64,000 nt of DNA from Actinomycetota bacterium (GTDB taxonomy: Bacteria > Actinomycetota > Acidimicrobiia > Acidimicrobiales > Ilumatobacteraceae): contig SXUP01000016.1 of the NCBI GenBank assembly GCA_005790505.1, forward strand, positions 34,955-98,954. The letters run 5' to 3'. Numbering within the stretch: position 1 is the stretch's first letter; the number at the start of each line of letters is the position of its first letter. A program made the translations under genes and the position numbers. Below the pieces are notes generated by a model, which saw only the letters and a list, made by a program, of their open reading frames with translations, ran no database searches and was not told where the DNA came from. Positions 42,235 through 50,369 of the stretch are shown one piece after another.

Positions 42235-44241
42235 ATGGGTTCTAGTTTCTATTATTCACGTTGGGATGGCACCCAGCAGGGCTTTGATCTCGATGCCGAA
42301 GCGCTCTTGGATGAACTCACGGATGATTTGCTTTATCACGGAGATTTGAATGCAGCACTGCGTCGATTGATGCGTGAGGGAATGATGGACGCGGATGGAA
42401 ATCGCATTGAGGGCTTGCAGGAAATGCTCAAGCGCATCAACGAGCGACGCAAAGAGATTCAGGAGAGTGGAGACCTTGGTGGGGTGTTTGACGAAATTGC
42501 CCAAGAGTTGCGCGACATCGTGGACGAAGAGCGTCATGCAGTCGACAAAGCGCTAAAAAATGCGGAGCAATCAGATGATCAGCGTCGGATTGAAAATGCC
42601 CAAAATTCGGCCATGGAACATAATTTCCGTCTTGATATGTTGCCCGAAGATCTTGCCGGAATGGTCAAGGAATTGCAGTCCTATGATTTTGAATCCAAAG
42701 AGGCAAGGCAACGTTTTGAGCAATTGATGGAAAAACTGCGCCAAGAATTGATGCAGCAGTTTGTCGATCAGTTATCGGGTGAGATGCAGAATATGTCTGC
42801 TGAAGATATGCAGCGCATGAAGGACATGATGTCTGAACTGAATCAGATGATTGAGCGGCATCAGGCTGGAGAAGATCCAAAGTTCGAAGAATTCATGGAG
42901 AACTTCGGAGATTTTTTTCCAGAGAATCCGCAAACGCTCGAGGAACTTTTGCAGATTATGGCGCAACGCATGCAGGCGATGCAGGCGATGATGAACTCGA
43001 TGAGTCCTGAACAGCGTCAACAATTGCAGGAGTTGTCCGACCAAATGCTGGGTGACATGGATTTGCAGTGGCAGGTGCAACAACTCGGACAAAACCTGCA
43101 GGAGATGTTTCCGCAGCAAGGCTGGAACAAGGACTACAATTTCAGCGGATCAGAACCAATGAACATGGGTCAAGCCATGCAGTCAATGCAAGAGATGGGC
43201 CAACTTGACGAGCTTGAAGGGCTCCTTCGTAACGCCGCTAATCCGTCAGCACTAGCCGAAGCAGACCTCGACCGAGTACGAGATTTACTGGGCGATGATG
43301 CTGCAAAATCCATGGAGCGATTGGCTCAGATCACTAAGAAACTTGAAGAAGCGGGTCTTATAAATCGCAAGGATGGCAAGTTAGAACTCACTCCCCGAGG
43401 GCTTCGTGCGATCGGCAACAATGCGTTGCGCGAATTGTTCTCAAAACTTGCCAAAGACAAATTTGGCCAGCACCGAATAGCTAAAGACGGAAGTGGGCAT
43501 GAACGTACATTTGACAGCAAGCCGTACGAGTTTGGTGACCCATTCCGCCTTGATCTGCAGCAAACAATTCGCAACGCGCTTCGTCGTCAAGGCGGGGGAA
43601 CCCCAGTAAAATTATCCCACGAAGATTTTGAAATTGAACGAACCGAGCACTCAACTCGCTCGTCGACTGTGCTTATGCTGGATCTGAGCATGTCAATGCC
43701 GATGCGCGGCAACTTTGTACCTGCAAAAAAAGTAGCGATGGCATTGCACTCATTGATCAGCTCGCAGTTCCCGCGTGACTACCTCGGACTCGTCGGTTTT
43801 AGCGAAATGGCCCATGTTTTGACCCATGAACAACTACCTGAGGTGTCTTGGGATCTGGCTTATGGCACCAACATGCAACATGGATTCAGGCTCGCTCGAC
43901 AACTGCTTGGCCGTCAAAGTGGCACTAAGCAAATCATCATGATCACCGACGGAGAACCCACCGCCCACATCACCCCGTCGGGCGACGTGTATTTCAACTA
44001 TCCACCTGTGCGCGAGACAGTCGAAGCCACTTTGCACGAAGTAATGCGCTGCACAAAGGACAATATTCGAATCAATACTTTTGTTCTGGATGCCACTGGT
44101 GCGTTGCGGGCCTTCATCGAACAACTCACTCGCATCAACAATGGGCGTGCTTTTTTCACGACTCCCGAGACACTCGGCGACTATGTGCTCGTAGATTTCC
44201 TGGATAACAAAAAGCGAACATCTGTTCGTCAAGGGCGCTGA
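42235..44241 (+). CDS. vWA-domain protein, partner of the MoxR ATPase
   Basis: A 668-residue protein starting at ATG 42235, preferred over an upstream ATG (42136) that would run into the cyclase gene. Residues about 1-330 are helical and rich in Gln, Met, Glu, with many amphipathic repeats such as QAMQAMMNSM, suggesting an extended coiled region. Residues about 470-665 are a vWA domain with the metal site DLSMSM, Thr in AYGTNMQHGF and ITDGEP. This is the CoxE/ViaA-like partner usually found with MoxR ATPases. No signal peptide. Its target complex is unknown. Confidence 0.9.
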   Translation: MGSSFYYSRWDGTQQGFDLDAEALLDELTDDLLYHGDLNAALRRLMREGMMDADGNRIEGLQEMLKRINERRKEIQESGDLGGVFDEIAQELRDIVDEERHAVDKALKNAEQSDDQRRIENAQNSAMEHNFRLDMLPEDLAGMVKELQSYDFESKEARQRFEQLMEKLRQELMQQFVDQLSGEMQNMSAEDMQRMKDMMSELNQMIERHQAGEDPKFEEFMENFGDFFPENPQTLEELLQIMAQRMQAMQAMMNSMSPEQRQQLQELSDQMLGDMDLQWQVQQLGQNLQEMFPQQGWNKDYNFSGSEPMNMGQAMQSMQEMGQLDELEGLLRNAANPSALAEADLDRVRDLLGDDAAKSMERLAQITKKLEEAGLINRKDGKLELTPRGLRAIGNNALRELFSKLAKDKFGQHRIAKDGSGHERTFDSKPYEFGDPFRLDLQQTIRNALRRQGGGTPVKLSHEDFEIERTEHSTRSSTVLMLDLSMSMPMRGNFVPAKKVAMALHSLISSQFPRDYLGLVGFSEMAHVLTHEQLPEVSWDLAYGTNMQHGFRLARQLLGRQSGTKQIIMITDGEPTAHITPSGDVYFNYPPVRETVEATLHEVMRCTKDNIRINTFVLDATGALRAFIEQLTRINNGRAFFTTPETLGDYVLVDFLDNKKRTSVRQGR

Positions 44242-44279
44242 GTTTTCAACTTCTTGCCTTTTGGGCTATGATTTGGCAC

Positions 44280-44300
44280 AATTACATGACTGTAATTACA
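44280..44300. promoter_or_regulatory. Overlapping palindromes before the first whiB gene
   Basis: AATTACA-TGAC-TGTAATT (44280-44297) overlaps the perfect 10-bp palindrome TGTAATTACA (44291-44300). Both lie about 70-90 bases before the whiB ATG. A TATGAT hexamer at about 44265 could be a -10 box, which would place the palindromes at or just after the transcription start, a repressor position. Confidence 0.45.
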
Positions 44301-44370
44301 GGTCTGCAACTAATAGTGGGGAATGGCAATAGTCACTCTCTGTGACATAACGTCCGAAAGGCAAATTTCG

Positions 44371-44646
44371 ATGGCATTTGAACCCGATGACTTGAGCCAA
44401 GATCGCGCTTGGCAAGACGAGGCTAACTGCCTCGGTGTCGACCCCGATTTATTCTTCCCCGAACGCGGAGCTTCAACACGGGAAGCAAAGGAAGTATGCA
44501 GGGGCTGCGTCGTGCGCGGCGACTGTTTGGAATTTGCTCTTGTGAACGGCGAAAAGTTTGGAATTTGGGGCGGACTCAGCGAACGGGAGAGACGTCGTCT
44601 GCGTCGCCAACGCGCTCAAACAGTTCGGATCACCGGCACTGCTTAG
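44371..44646 (+). CDS. WhiB-family iron-sulfur transcriptional regulator
   Basis: A 91-residue Wbl protein. Four cluster cysteines Cys20, Cys43, Cys46 and Cys52 (C-x22-C-x2-C-x5-C) would bind [4Fe-4S]; the family's GVWGG turn is GIWGGLSERE, followed by a basic tail with RRRLRRQR that contacts DNA or sigma factor. The ATG at 44371 is preferred to one 48 bases upstream because family homology begins there. The four-base overlap with the convergent formimidoyltransferase gene is end-to-end. WhiB proteins are confined to actinobacteria and their phages and regulate redox response, division or sporulation. Confidence 0.95.
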   Translation: MAFEPDDLSQDRAWQDEANCLGVDPDLFFPERGASTREAKEVCRGCVVRGDCLEFALVNGEKFGIWGGLSERERRRLRRQRAQTVRITGTA

Positions 44647-45449
44647 TTTGCTCCGCGCAAAATCTTCGCGCGTCTAGCAATGCGTGACTCAATTGTTTTT
44701 TCTATTCCAAGATCCAGATGTGACCAATCATTTTTTGAAATTGGTGCAAGGGTTTGAGCGGTCGCGAGTCCTACCAGTTCTGCTTTTTTGATAGTGGCAT
44801 GACTAGCGATTAGGCCATACACATCAGCTGGACCAGACATATTTATATCAATCAGATTCATGCTAATTTGGGTAAATTCACCCACCTGCAGTGCAAGCGC
44901 CCGCACACTGTCGCTGCGTACAAGTTTGGCAATGATCTGGGCCTCAGCAAGTGTTGTATCGGCAAGCCAAATATTATAAGCGACCAAAATAGAACGAGCA
45001 CCAACGCAGATTGCCCCAGCGGTTGGATGTGGTGTTGATGTGCCAATGTCTGGTGTCAGTGATTTAAATGCGTGCTTGCGTATAAAAGGTAGTGATCTTT
45101 CTGGTCCGTAAAAAAAACACGGCACGTTCAAAGTATCAACCGACCAGGCCGCAAATTCATCCCGTGCTCGCAGGGCGTCAGTCATATTTGATTCCGCTAA
45201 TGGAACGAACGGAACAACATCAACCACGCCAAGTCGTGGGTGCACGCCACTGTGCTCGTTAAGATTTATTTTTGCGACGGCCTCGCGGGCGAGAACGCGA
45301 GGGGCGAGTTCACCCACCAAGGTAAATACGCTGCGATTGTGGTCGCCGTCAGAGTGCAGGTCAAGTAGATCCCTGCTCACGCCGAGCGCAAGAGCCTCAA
45401 CAAGGTCCCGATCGGACCCTTGGCTGATATTGACAACACACTCAAGCAC
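44643..45449 (-). CDS. Glutamate formimidoyltransferase (FTCD N-domain)
   Basis: A 268-residue protein with the formiminotransferase fold: ECVVNISQGSD at the N-terminus, the substrate-binding HSDGDHNRSVFTLVGE with catalytic His, HPRLGVVDVVPFVPL and IRKHAFKSL-like stretch, closing with a DINMSGPADVYGL segment. It would transfer the formimino group of N-formimino-glutamate to tetrahydrofolate in histidine breakdown. The cyclodeaminase domain of the eukaryotic fusion is missing and no hut genes are adjacent. GTG start at 45449, divergent from tatA. Confidence 0.88.
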   Translation of the reverse strand: MLECVVNISQGSDRDLVEALALGVSRDLLDLHSDGDHNRSVFTLVGELAPRVLAREAVAKINLNEHSGVHPRLGVVDVVPFVPLAESNMTDALRARDEFAAWSVDTLNVPCFFYGPERSLPFIRKHAFKSLTPDIGTSTPHPTAGAICVGARSILVAYNIWLADTTLAEAQIIAKLVRSDSVRALALQVGEFTQISMNLIDINMSGPADVYGLIASHATIKKAELVGLATAQTLAPISKNDWSHLDLGIEKTIESRIARRAKILRGAN

Positions 45450-45494
45450 CCCTCAGGCTTACCAGGCAATCAGTCCAAGTGCTACGGTCATGGT

Positions 45495-45674
45495 ATGTGG
45501 TCATTCCTTGAAGGTCCCGAGCTAATTGTTCTTGTGGTGGTTGTGCTGGTTTTATTCGGCGGATCCCAGTTACCCAAGTTGGCAAAAAATTTGGGTCAGG
45601 CGCAAAGAGAGTTTAAAAAAGCGATGGATGTCAAACCTGACGACAAGTCAGACAATTCATCCTCAGACAAATAA
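45495..45674 (+). CDS. tatA: Sec-independent protein translocase TatA
   Basis: A 59-residue pore-forming TatA protein: a short N-terminal membrane helix (LIVLVVVVLVLFG), the FG hinge in LFGGSQLPKLAKN, an amphipathic helix and an acidic disordered tail. The ATG at 45495 is chosen because the homology starts with WSFLEGPELI. TatB and TatC are not in the window. Whether it is TatA or TatB cannot be excluded, but the short length and FGGSQLPK favour TatA. It converges on the second whiB gene. Confidence 0.93.
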   Translation: MWSFLEGPELIVLVVVVLVLFGGSQLPKLAKNLGQAQREFKKAMDVKPDDKSDNSSSDK

Positions 45675-45685
45675 ATCAACGCCCC

Positions 45686-45976
45686 TCAAGCGGCTGTGAC
45701 TCGGCGCTTTAGGATGCGGCGGCGCTCACGCTCGCTAGTGCCGCCCCAGACACCATGCTCGATATTCTCGGTCAAGGCGTAATTCAAACATCTCAGGGCT
45801 ACGGGACAGTTTTGGCAGATTTTTTTGGCGGCAATAACACCTTTGCCGTCAATAGGGAAAAATGTGGAAAGGGGATAGATCCGGCAAGTTCCATCGTTCA
45901 TCCATGAAGTGGGTGAAAGGCGGAAGGTCTTGTTTTGGCTAGTGGGTTGAACGATGACTTGAAATGTGGCTGACAT
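45686..45976 (-). CDS. WhiB-family iron-sulfur transcriptional regulator
   Basis: A 96-residue Wbl protein. Cluster cysteines Cys31, Cys54, Cys57 and Cys63 and the GVWGGTSERE turn with a strongly basic RRRILKRR tail are visible. The loop between the first and second Cys contains YPLSTFFPIDG. Start at 45976 with AAGGAGAG just upstream; the frame continues further upstream but without family homology. Second Wbl gene within 1.4 kb of the first, on the opposite strand and separated by formimidoyltransferase and tatA. Confidence 0.93.
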   Translation of the reverse strand: MSATFQVIVQPTSQNKTFRLSPTSWMNDGTCRIYPLSTFFPIDGKGVIAAKKICQNCPVALRCLNYALTENIEHGVWGGTSERERRRILKRRVTAA

Positions 45977-46116
45977 GTCTCTCCTTGGGCTGCATTTCCA
46001 GGCTGGATCTGCTGATGTCTTGTCTGACGAGCCATACCACCTAAAAGTTCCCGTCTTGACCGATACGATGGGGGTGAGTTTTACTAATGCCACTAATCCA
46101 TTTTGCGGAGGTCTCC

Positions 46117-46383
46117 ATGTCAGATGTCACCATTACTGAGCCACCCGTAGCCCATGCTCGCATTGCCTACCTGGGGGCAGTTTCGCCTCATTGGGAGGTT
46201 TACGGAGACTACGGCGACCACGTTTTGTTGCAGGAGTTCCGAGCCCGGGTGTTGGCCCGCCTCGTTCTGGTGCCTCGTGATGACCCTCAATTTCGGCGCA
46301 ATATGGCCCGCATTGTTCGTGATGCCGAGCGCGAGCGGATTTCCATTGAATGGGATATGGGCGATCCCAATTACGAGTTCTAG
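46117..46383 (+). CDS. Small conserved hypothetical protein
   Basis: An 88-residue acidic, soluble protein. GGAGG at 46107-46111 supports the ATG at 46117. It has a central aromatic GDYGDHVLLQEFRARVLARL region followed by a charged helix and ends in WDMGDPNYEF. I do not recognise the family. It diverges from the second whiB gene with a 140-base gap, so the two may share a regulatory region, and is followed by ppk after 100 bases. Function unknown. Confidence 0.65.
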   Translation: MSDVTITEPPVAHARIAYLGAVSPHWEVYGDYGDHVLLQEFRARVLARLVLVPRDDPQFRRNMARIVRDAERERISIEWDMGDPNYEF

Positions 46384-46483
46384 TAACCCCTAAGGGTGAA
46401 CAATGAGTGAAGCCAAGACAAAAACTTGACGAGAGTACTGTCTTTGGTGCCCTCAAAGGACGGCCGCTCAATACGCTGAGAGT

Positions 46484-48562
46484 ATGAATTCAAGATTTCT
46501 TAATCGCGAACTTAGTTGGCTTGATTTCAATGAGCGTGTTCTTGCCCTTGCAACCGAGGAATCAATACCTCTGTTGGAGCGCCTCAAATTTTGTGCCATT
46601 TTTGCCTCAAATCTAGATGAGTTTTTTCAGGTTCGAATTGCAGCACTCAAAGATCAAGTTGCGGCTGAAATTACAAAACCAGGGCCAGATGGTCGCAGCC
46701 CAATGGTGCAACTCACCGAGATTGCTCGCCGTGTTGATATTTTGACATCTCGACATGAAAACATTGTTTTTGAGGATTTGATGCCGCAACTATCTTCTGC
46801 TGGAATCAGTGTCTGCAAATGGAATGAGATCTCAGAGCAGGAACAAAAAGTCGCAACGGCCGATTTTGAGGAGCGCATCTTTCCTGTTCTCACGCCTCTG
46901 GCTGTTGATCCATCACATCCATTTCCGTATCTGTCAAGTCTTGCATTAAGCATTGGGGTATTCGTTCAAGATCCCCGCACCGAAGAGGAACGATTTGCTC
47001 GTATTAAAGTTCCCACTTTTTTACCAAGATTTGTCCAAATTGATAAAAATCGCTTCATCACAGTGGAAGATATAATTACTGCCCATCTGGATCGATTGTT
47101 TCCAGGAATGAGGATCAAACACGCCTCAACTTTCAGGCTTACCAGAAATGCCGACCTTACGCTTGAAGAAGAAGAAGCAGACGATCTTTTGCAGGCAGTC
47201 GAACTTGAGCTACGCCGTCGCAGGTTTGGAAACGCTGTACGACTTGAAGTTGAAAGCACCATTGACTTTCAAATGTTGGCAATATTGTTGGACGAACTCG
47301 CACTAGAGAAGTCAGACGTGTATTACCAGTGTGCACCACTTGACCTCACTTGTTTGTTGCAGTTACATCGTCTGCCGAGACCAGATCTCAAAGATACGCC
47401 GTGGTCGCCTGTAACGGCTGGCAGGCTTGCGGTTGCCGATCAGGCTGGTCGCTCAATCTTTAGCGTCATTCGCGAACGTGATCTCTTGGTGCACCACCCC
47501 TATGAATCTTTTTCGTCTTCCACTGAAGATTTCATTGCCCAAGCAGCCCAAGATACGCGGGTGCAAGGCATCAAGATGACCTTATACCGAACCTCTGGTG
47601 ATAGCCCGATTGCTAGAAGTCTGATTGCCGCTGCAGAGCGTGGAGTCCAGGTTGTTGCCCTTATTGAGTTGAAGGCTCGATTTGACGAGGCTGTGAATGT
47701 GACATGGGCAAAAGCGCTCGAGCGTGCTGGTGTCCATGTTGTGTACGGAATGGCTGGCTTAAAAATTCACAGCAAATGTGTGTTGGTTGTGCGCAATGAT
47801 GAGGACGGTATCCGGCGGTACGCCCATATCGGTACCGGTAATTACAATTCCAAGACGGCAAAAGTTTACGAAGACATTGGATTTTTCACATGCAATCCTC
47901 AAATAGCTGACGACATATCGCATTTGTTTAATCACCTTACTGGTTACAGCCATGACCAGGGATATGCAGAATTGATAGTGGCGCCCAAACATCTGCGCCG
48001 AACGATGCTCGAACTCATTGCTAACGAGGCAAATTTTGGAACAGATGGTCGAATCACAATAAAAGTCAACTCCCTTGCCGACACCCAGATAATTGAGGCG
48101 CTCTATCGGGCAAGCGACGCAGGAGTACTAATTGACTTGATTGTTCGCGGGATTTGCTGTCTGAGGCCAGATGCGTCAGAAAAATCTAATATTCGAGTTC
48201 GCAGTGTTGTCGGTCGCAATTTGGAGCATTCACGCATTTACCGATTCGGGCACGGCGGGCCGATCAACGATGCCCAATATTTCATCGGCTCCGCCGACCT
48301 GATGCCACGAAACTTGGACAAAAGAATTGAGGTTTTGGTTCCTGTCTCGCACCCTAAACATCGGTCTTGGCTCGACACTTCGTTGGAGTATCTGTTGGCA
48401 GAAGATGTTGTTGCTTTTGAGATGAAACCCAGTGGTGACTGGCATCGTGTCGGTCCGACTGAGTTCACGCCTGACACCGACGCACAGTCGCGTCTGTATC
48501 GCTGGGCAGCAGATGTCCAGTTGAGGCAAGGCGTGCCCAATTACAGGCAACCTGAATTATAG
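46484..48562 (+). CDS. ppk: Polyphosphate kinase 1
   Basis: Makes polyphosphate from ATP (reversible), at the inner membrane. The 692-residue protein begins FLNRELSWLDFNERVLALA, has the two catalytic-His regions: MAGLKIHSKCVLVVR (first, autophosphorylated His) and ARIYRFGHGG-like SRIYRFGHGGPINDAQYFIGSADLM (second), and the Arg residues in KMTLYRTSGDSPIARSL. Length fits PPK1. Its position upstream of phoU and a phosphate-type two-component system suggests a phosphate-storage regulon. Confidence 0.97.
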   Translation: MNSRFLNRELSWLDFNERVLALATEESIPLLERLKFCAIFASNLDEFFQVRIAALKDQVAAEITKPGPDGRSPMVQLTEIARRVDILTSRHENIVFEDLMPQLSSAGISVCKWNEISEQEQKVATADFEERIFPVLTPLAVDPSHPFPYLSSLALSIGVFVQDPRTEEERFARIKVPTFLPRFVQIDKNRFITVEDIITAHLDRLFPGMRIKHASTFRLTRNADLTLEEEEADDLLQAVELELRRRRFGNAVRLEVESTIDFQMLAILLDELALEKSDVYYQCAPLDLTCLLQLHRLPRPDLKDTPWSPVTAGRLAVADQAGRSIFSVIRERDLLVHHPYESFSSSTEDFIAQAAQDTRVQGIKMTLYRTSGDSPIARSLIAAAERGVQVVALIELKARFDEAVNVTWAKALERAGVHVVYGMAGLKIHSKCVLVVRNDEDGIRRYAHIGTGNYNSKTAKVYEDIGFFTCNPQIADDISHLFNHLTGYSHDQGYAELIVAPKHLRRTMLELIANEANFGTDGRITIKVNSLADTQIIEALYRASDAGVLIDLIVRGICCLRPDASEKSNIRVRSVVGRNLEHSRIYRFGHGGPINDAQYFIGSADLMPRNLDKRIEVLVPVSHPKHRSWLDTSLEYLLAEDVVAFEMKPSGDWHRVGPTEFTPDTDAQSRLYRWAADVQLRQGVPNYRQPEL

Positions 48563-48633
48563 TAAGTCGCTATGGTTGTTCTTTTGGCAAGCACATTCTG
48601 CCCGCAAAAATCAACAGAGAAAGAAGTTTAAAT

Positions 48634-49365
48634 ATGGAAGAGTTGAGGTCTGTATTTCATCAACAATTAGAATTACTTCGCCAATCACTGACGGGACTGA
48701 TTGCCTCAGTCATTGATCTGATTCCACGTGCGACAAATACACTGCTGAACGGCGATCTTGAGAGTGCAAGTTACTTGATTCAGTTTGATGATGAGATTGA
48801 CACTCGGTCAATTGAACTTGAAGAGCGTTGCTACCAACTTATTGCCTTGCAGGCTCCTGTTGCAGGAGACCTTCGCCAAGTGGTGGCCATAGTTCGAATG
48901 GTGGCCGAGGTAGAGCGGTCAGGGGACCTAGCGGTCAATATCTGCAAGGGTGCACGCCGCATATACGGGCATGATCTAGACCCCAAGTTACGGGGCACCA
49001 TCACAAAAATGAGTGACCAAGCGCAGAAACTGTTTGTTGCTGCTCTAGAGACTTTTGAAGAAAGTGATGTTGCCAAGGCTGCCGCCCTTGATGACATGGA
49101 TAATTATTTGGACAGTTTGCATCGTCAATTTATTCAGTCAATTTTTGAGAGTCACTCCCTGGGCAATATCGACTTACAGGTAGCGATCCAGTTGGCGGTG
49201 ATTGCACGATTTTACGAACGAATTGGCGATCACGCCGTCAACATTGGAGAACGGGTGAGATATGTGGTGACTGGTTGGCTGCCAGAACACAAAGGTGCAG
49301 CAAGGTACCGTGGTGTCAGTTCCTTGGATGACTCTGGTGGTGTTCCTCGTATAGATGAATCGTGA
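48634..49365 (+). CDS. phoU: Phosphate transport system regulatory protein PhoU
   Basis: A 243-residue PhoU with two three-helix bundles. The conserved metal-binding EXXXD-type motifs are ELEERCYQLI with LVRMVAEVERSGDLAVNICK-like region (first repeat) and VIARFYERIGDHAVNIGERVRYVVTG (second). PhoU links the Pst transporter to the PhoR kinase and dampens Pi uptake. It overlaps the first histidine-kinase gene by 4 bases (GTGA), which ties it to this signalling unit. No pst genes are in the window. Confidence 0.96.
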   Translation: MEELRSVFHQQLELLRQSLTGLIASVIDLIPRATNTLLNGDLESASYLIQFDDEIDTRSIELEERCYQLIALQAPVAGDLRQVVAIVRMVAEVERSGDLAVNICKGARRIYGHDLDPKLRGTITKMSDQAQKLFVAALETFEESDVAKAAALDDMDNYLDSLHRQFIQSIFESHSLGNIDLQVAIQLAVIARFYERIGDHAVNIGERVRYVVTGWLPEHKGAARYRGVSSLDDSGGVPRIDES

Positions 49366-50345
49366 AGCCGAATAACAAATCTAGGTGGGAAACCGCCGTT
49401 GATGCTCTTCCTCTCGGAGTTATTATTTTTGCTGAGAGCGGGAAAGAAGTGTGGCGCAATTCGGTAGCTTCAAATATTGGGGGGGCTCGACATACCGAGG
49501 TATTAATAGACAATGCCGTCAATCAAATCAGTCGTCTTGTCCTTGGTGGTGAATTGATGTCTTCTCAAATGAATCTTTCAGGACCTCCAATCAGGGAAAT
49601 CAGCCTGCAAGGAATACCGCTAGTAGACGGTGGTGCACTTGTCACCGTCAAAGATATAACCGACTTACTGCAACTTGAAAAAACACGCACGGACTTTGTT
49701 GCTAATTTAAGCCACGAGCTAAAGACGCCTGTCGGAGCAATTGCAATTCTTGCTGAACTGCTTGAGAGCGAAACAGATAGCGATACTGTCAAGAAGCTAG
49801 CGCAGCGAATAGAGTTTGAAAGCCATCGTATGACCCAGATGATGGACGATCTCTTTGAACTTTCAGGTATTGAAAAAACTTTGGCGCTGTCCTCAGTTGT
49901 CAATCTTACGGAACTTGTGCTTGAAGTAGAAAATAATTTATCGCTATCAGCTTCACGTGCCGGAATACTCATCAAGATAATTCATGAAGATACGCCTGTA
50001 CTATTGATGGGTGATAGGGCGCAACTGCAATCAGCCATCAGCAATCTTGTAGAAAATGCCATAAAGTTCAGCAACGCTCGAGATGTTGTTGAAGTAAAAA
50101 TCTGGCTGGATGAAAGTAACGTCTTTTTGACAGTTTCCGACCAAGGAATCGGCATACCAGCGGAGAGTCTCCCGCGGCTTTTTGAGCGCTTTTATCGAGT
50201 AGACAAAGCTCGTAGCAGGGGAACAGGTGGCTCAGGCCTCGGTCTAGCAATTGCGAGTCATGCAATTTCCAACCATCGGGGAACGCTTACCGTTGCATCA
50301 TCAGAAGGTGAAGGATCGGTATTTTCAATTTGTCTTCCCCGTTAG
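49362..50345 (+). CDS. Soluble sensor histidine kinase, PhoR/SenX3-like
   Basis: A 327-residue kinase without any membrane helix. Residues about 1-105 are a PAS-like sensor (DALPLGVIIFAESG). The dimerisation and phosphoacceptor domain has NLSHELKTPVG with His118. The ATP-binding domain has the N-box LVENAIKFS, G1 VSDQGIGIP, F-box LFERFYRV, and G2 GTGGSGLGLAIA. It should phosphorylate the OmpR-type regulator encoded 1.2 kb downstream. Start GTG overlaps the phoU stop. The missing transmembrane sensor suggests it reads PhoU state or an intracellular cue. Confidence 0.93.
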   Translation: MKPNNKSRWETAVDALPLGVIIFAESGKEVWRNSVASNIGGARHTEVLIDNAVNQISRLVLGGELMSSQMNLSGPPIREISLQGIPLVDGGALVTVKDITDLLQLEKTRTDFVANLSHELKTPVGAIAILAELLESETDSDTVKKLAQRIEFESHRMTQMMDDLFELSGIEKTLALSSVVNLTELVLEVENNLSLSASRAGILIKIIHEDTPVLLMGDRAQLQSAISNLVENAIKFSNARDVVEVKIWLDESNVFLTVSDQGIGIPAESLPRLFERFYRVDKARSRGTGGSGLGLAIASHAISNHRGTLTVASSEGEGSVFSICLPR

Positions 50346-50369
50346 AGAGCGAGCAAAGGTAATAAATCG

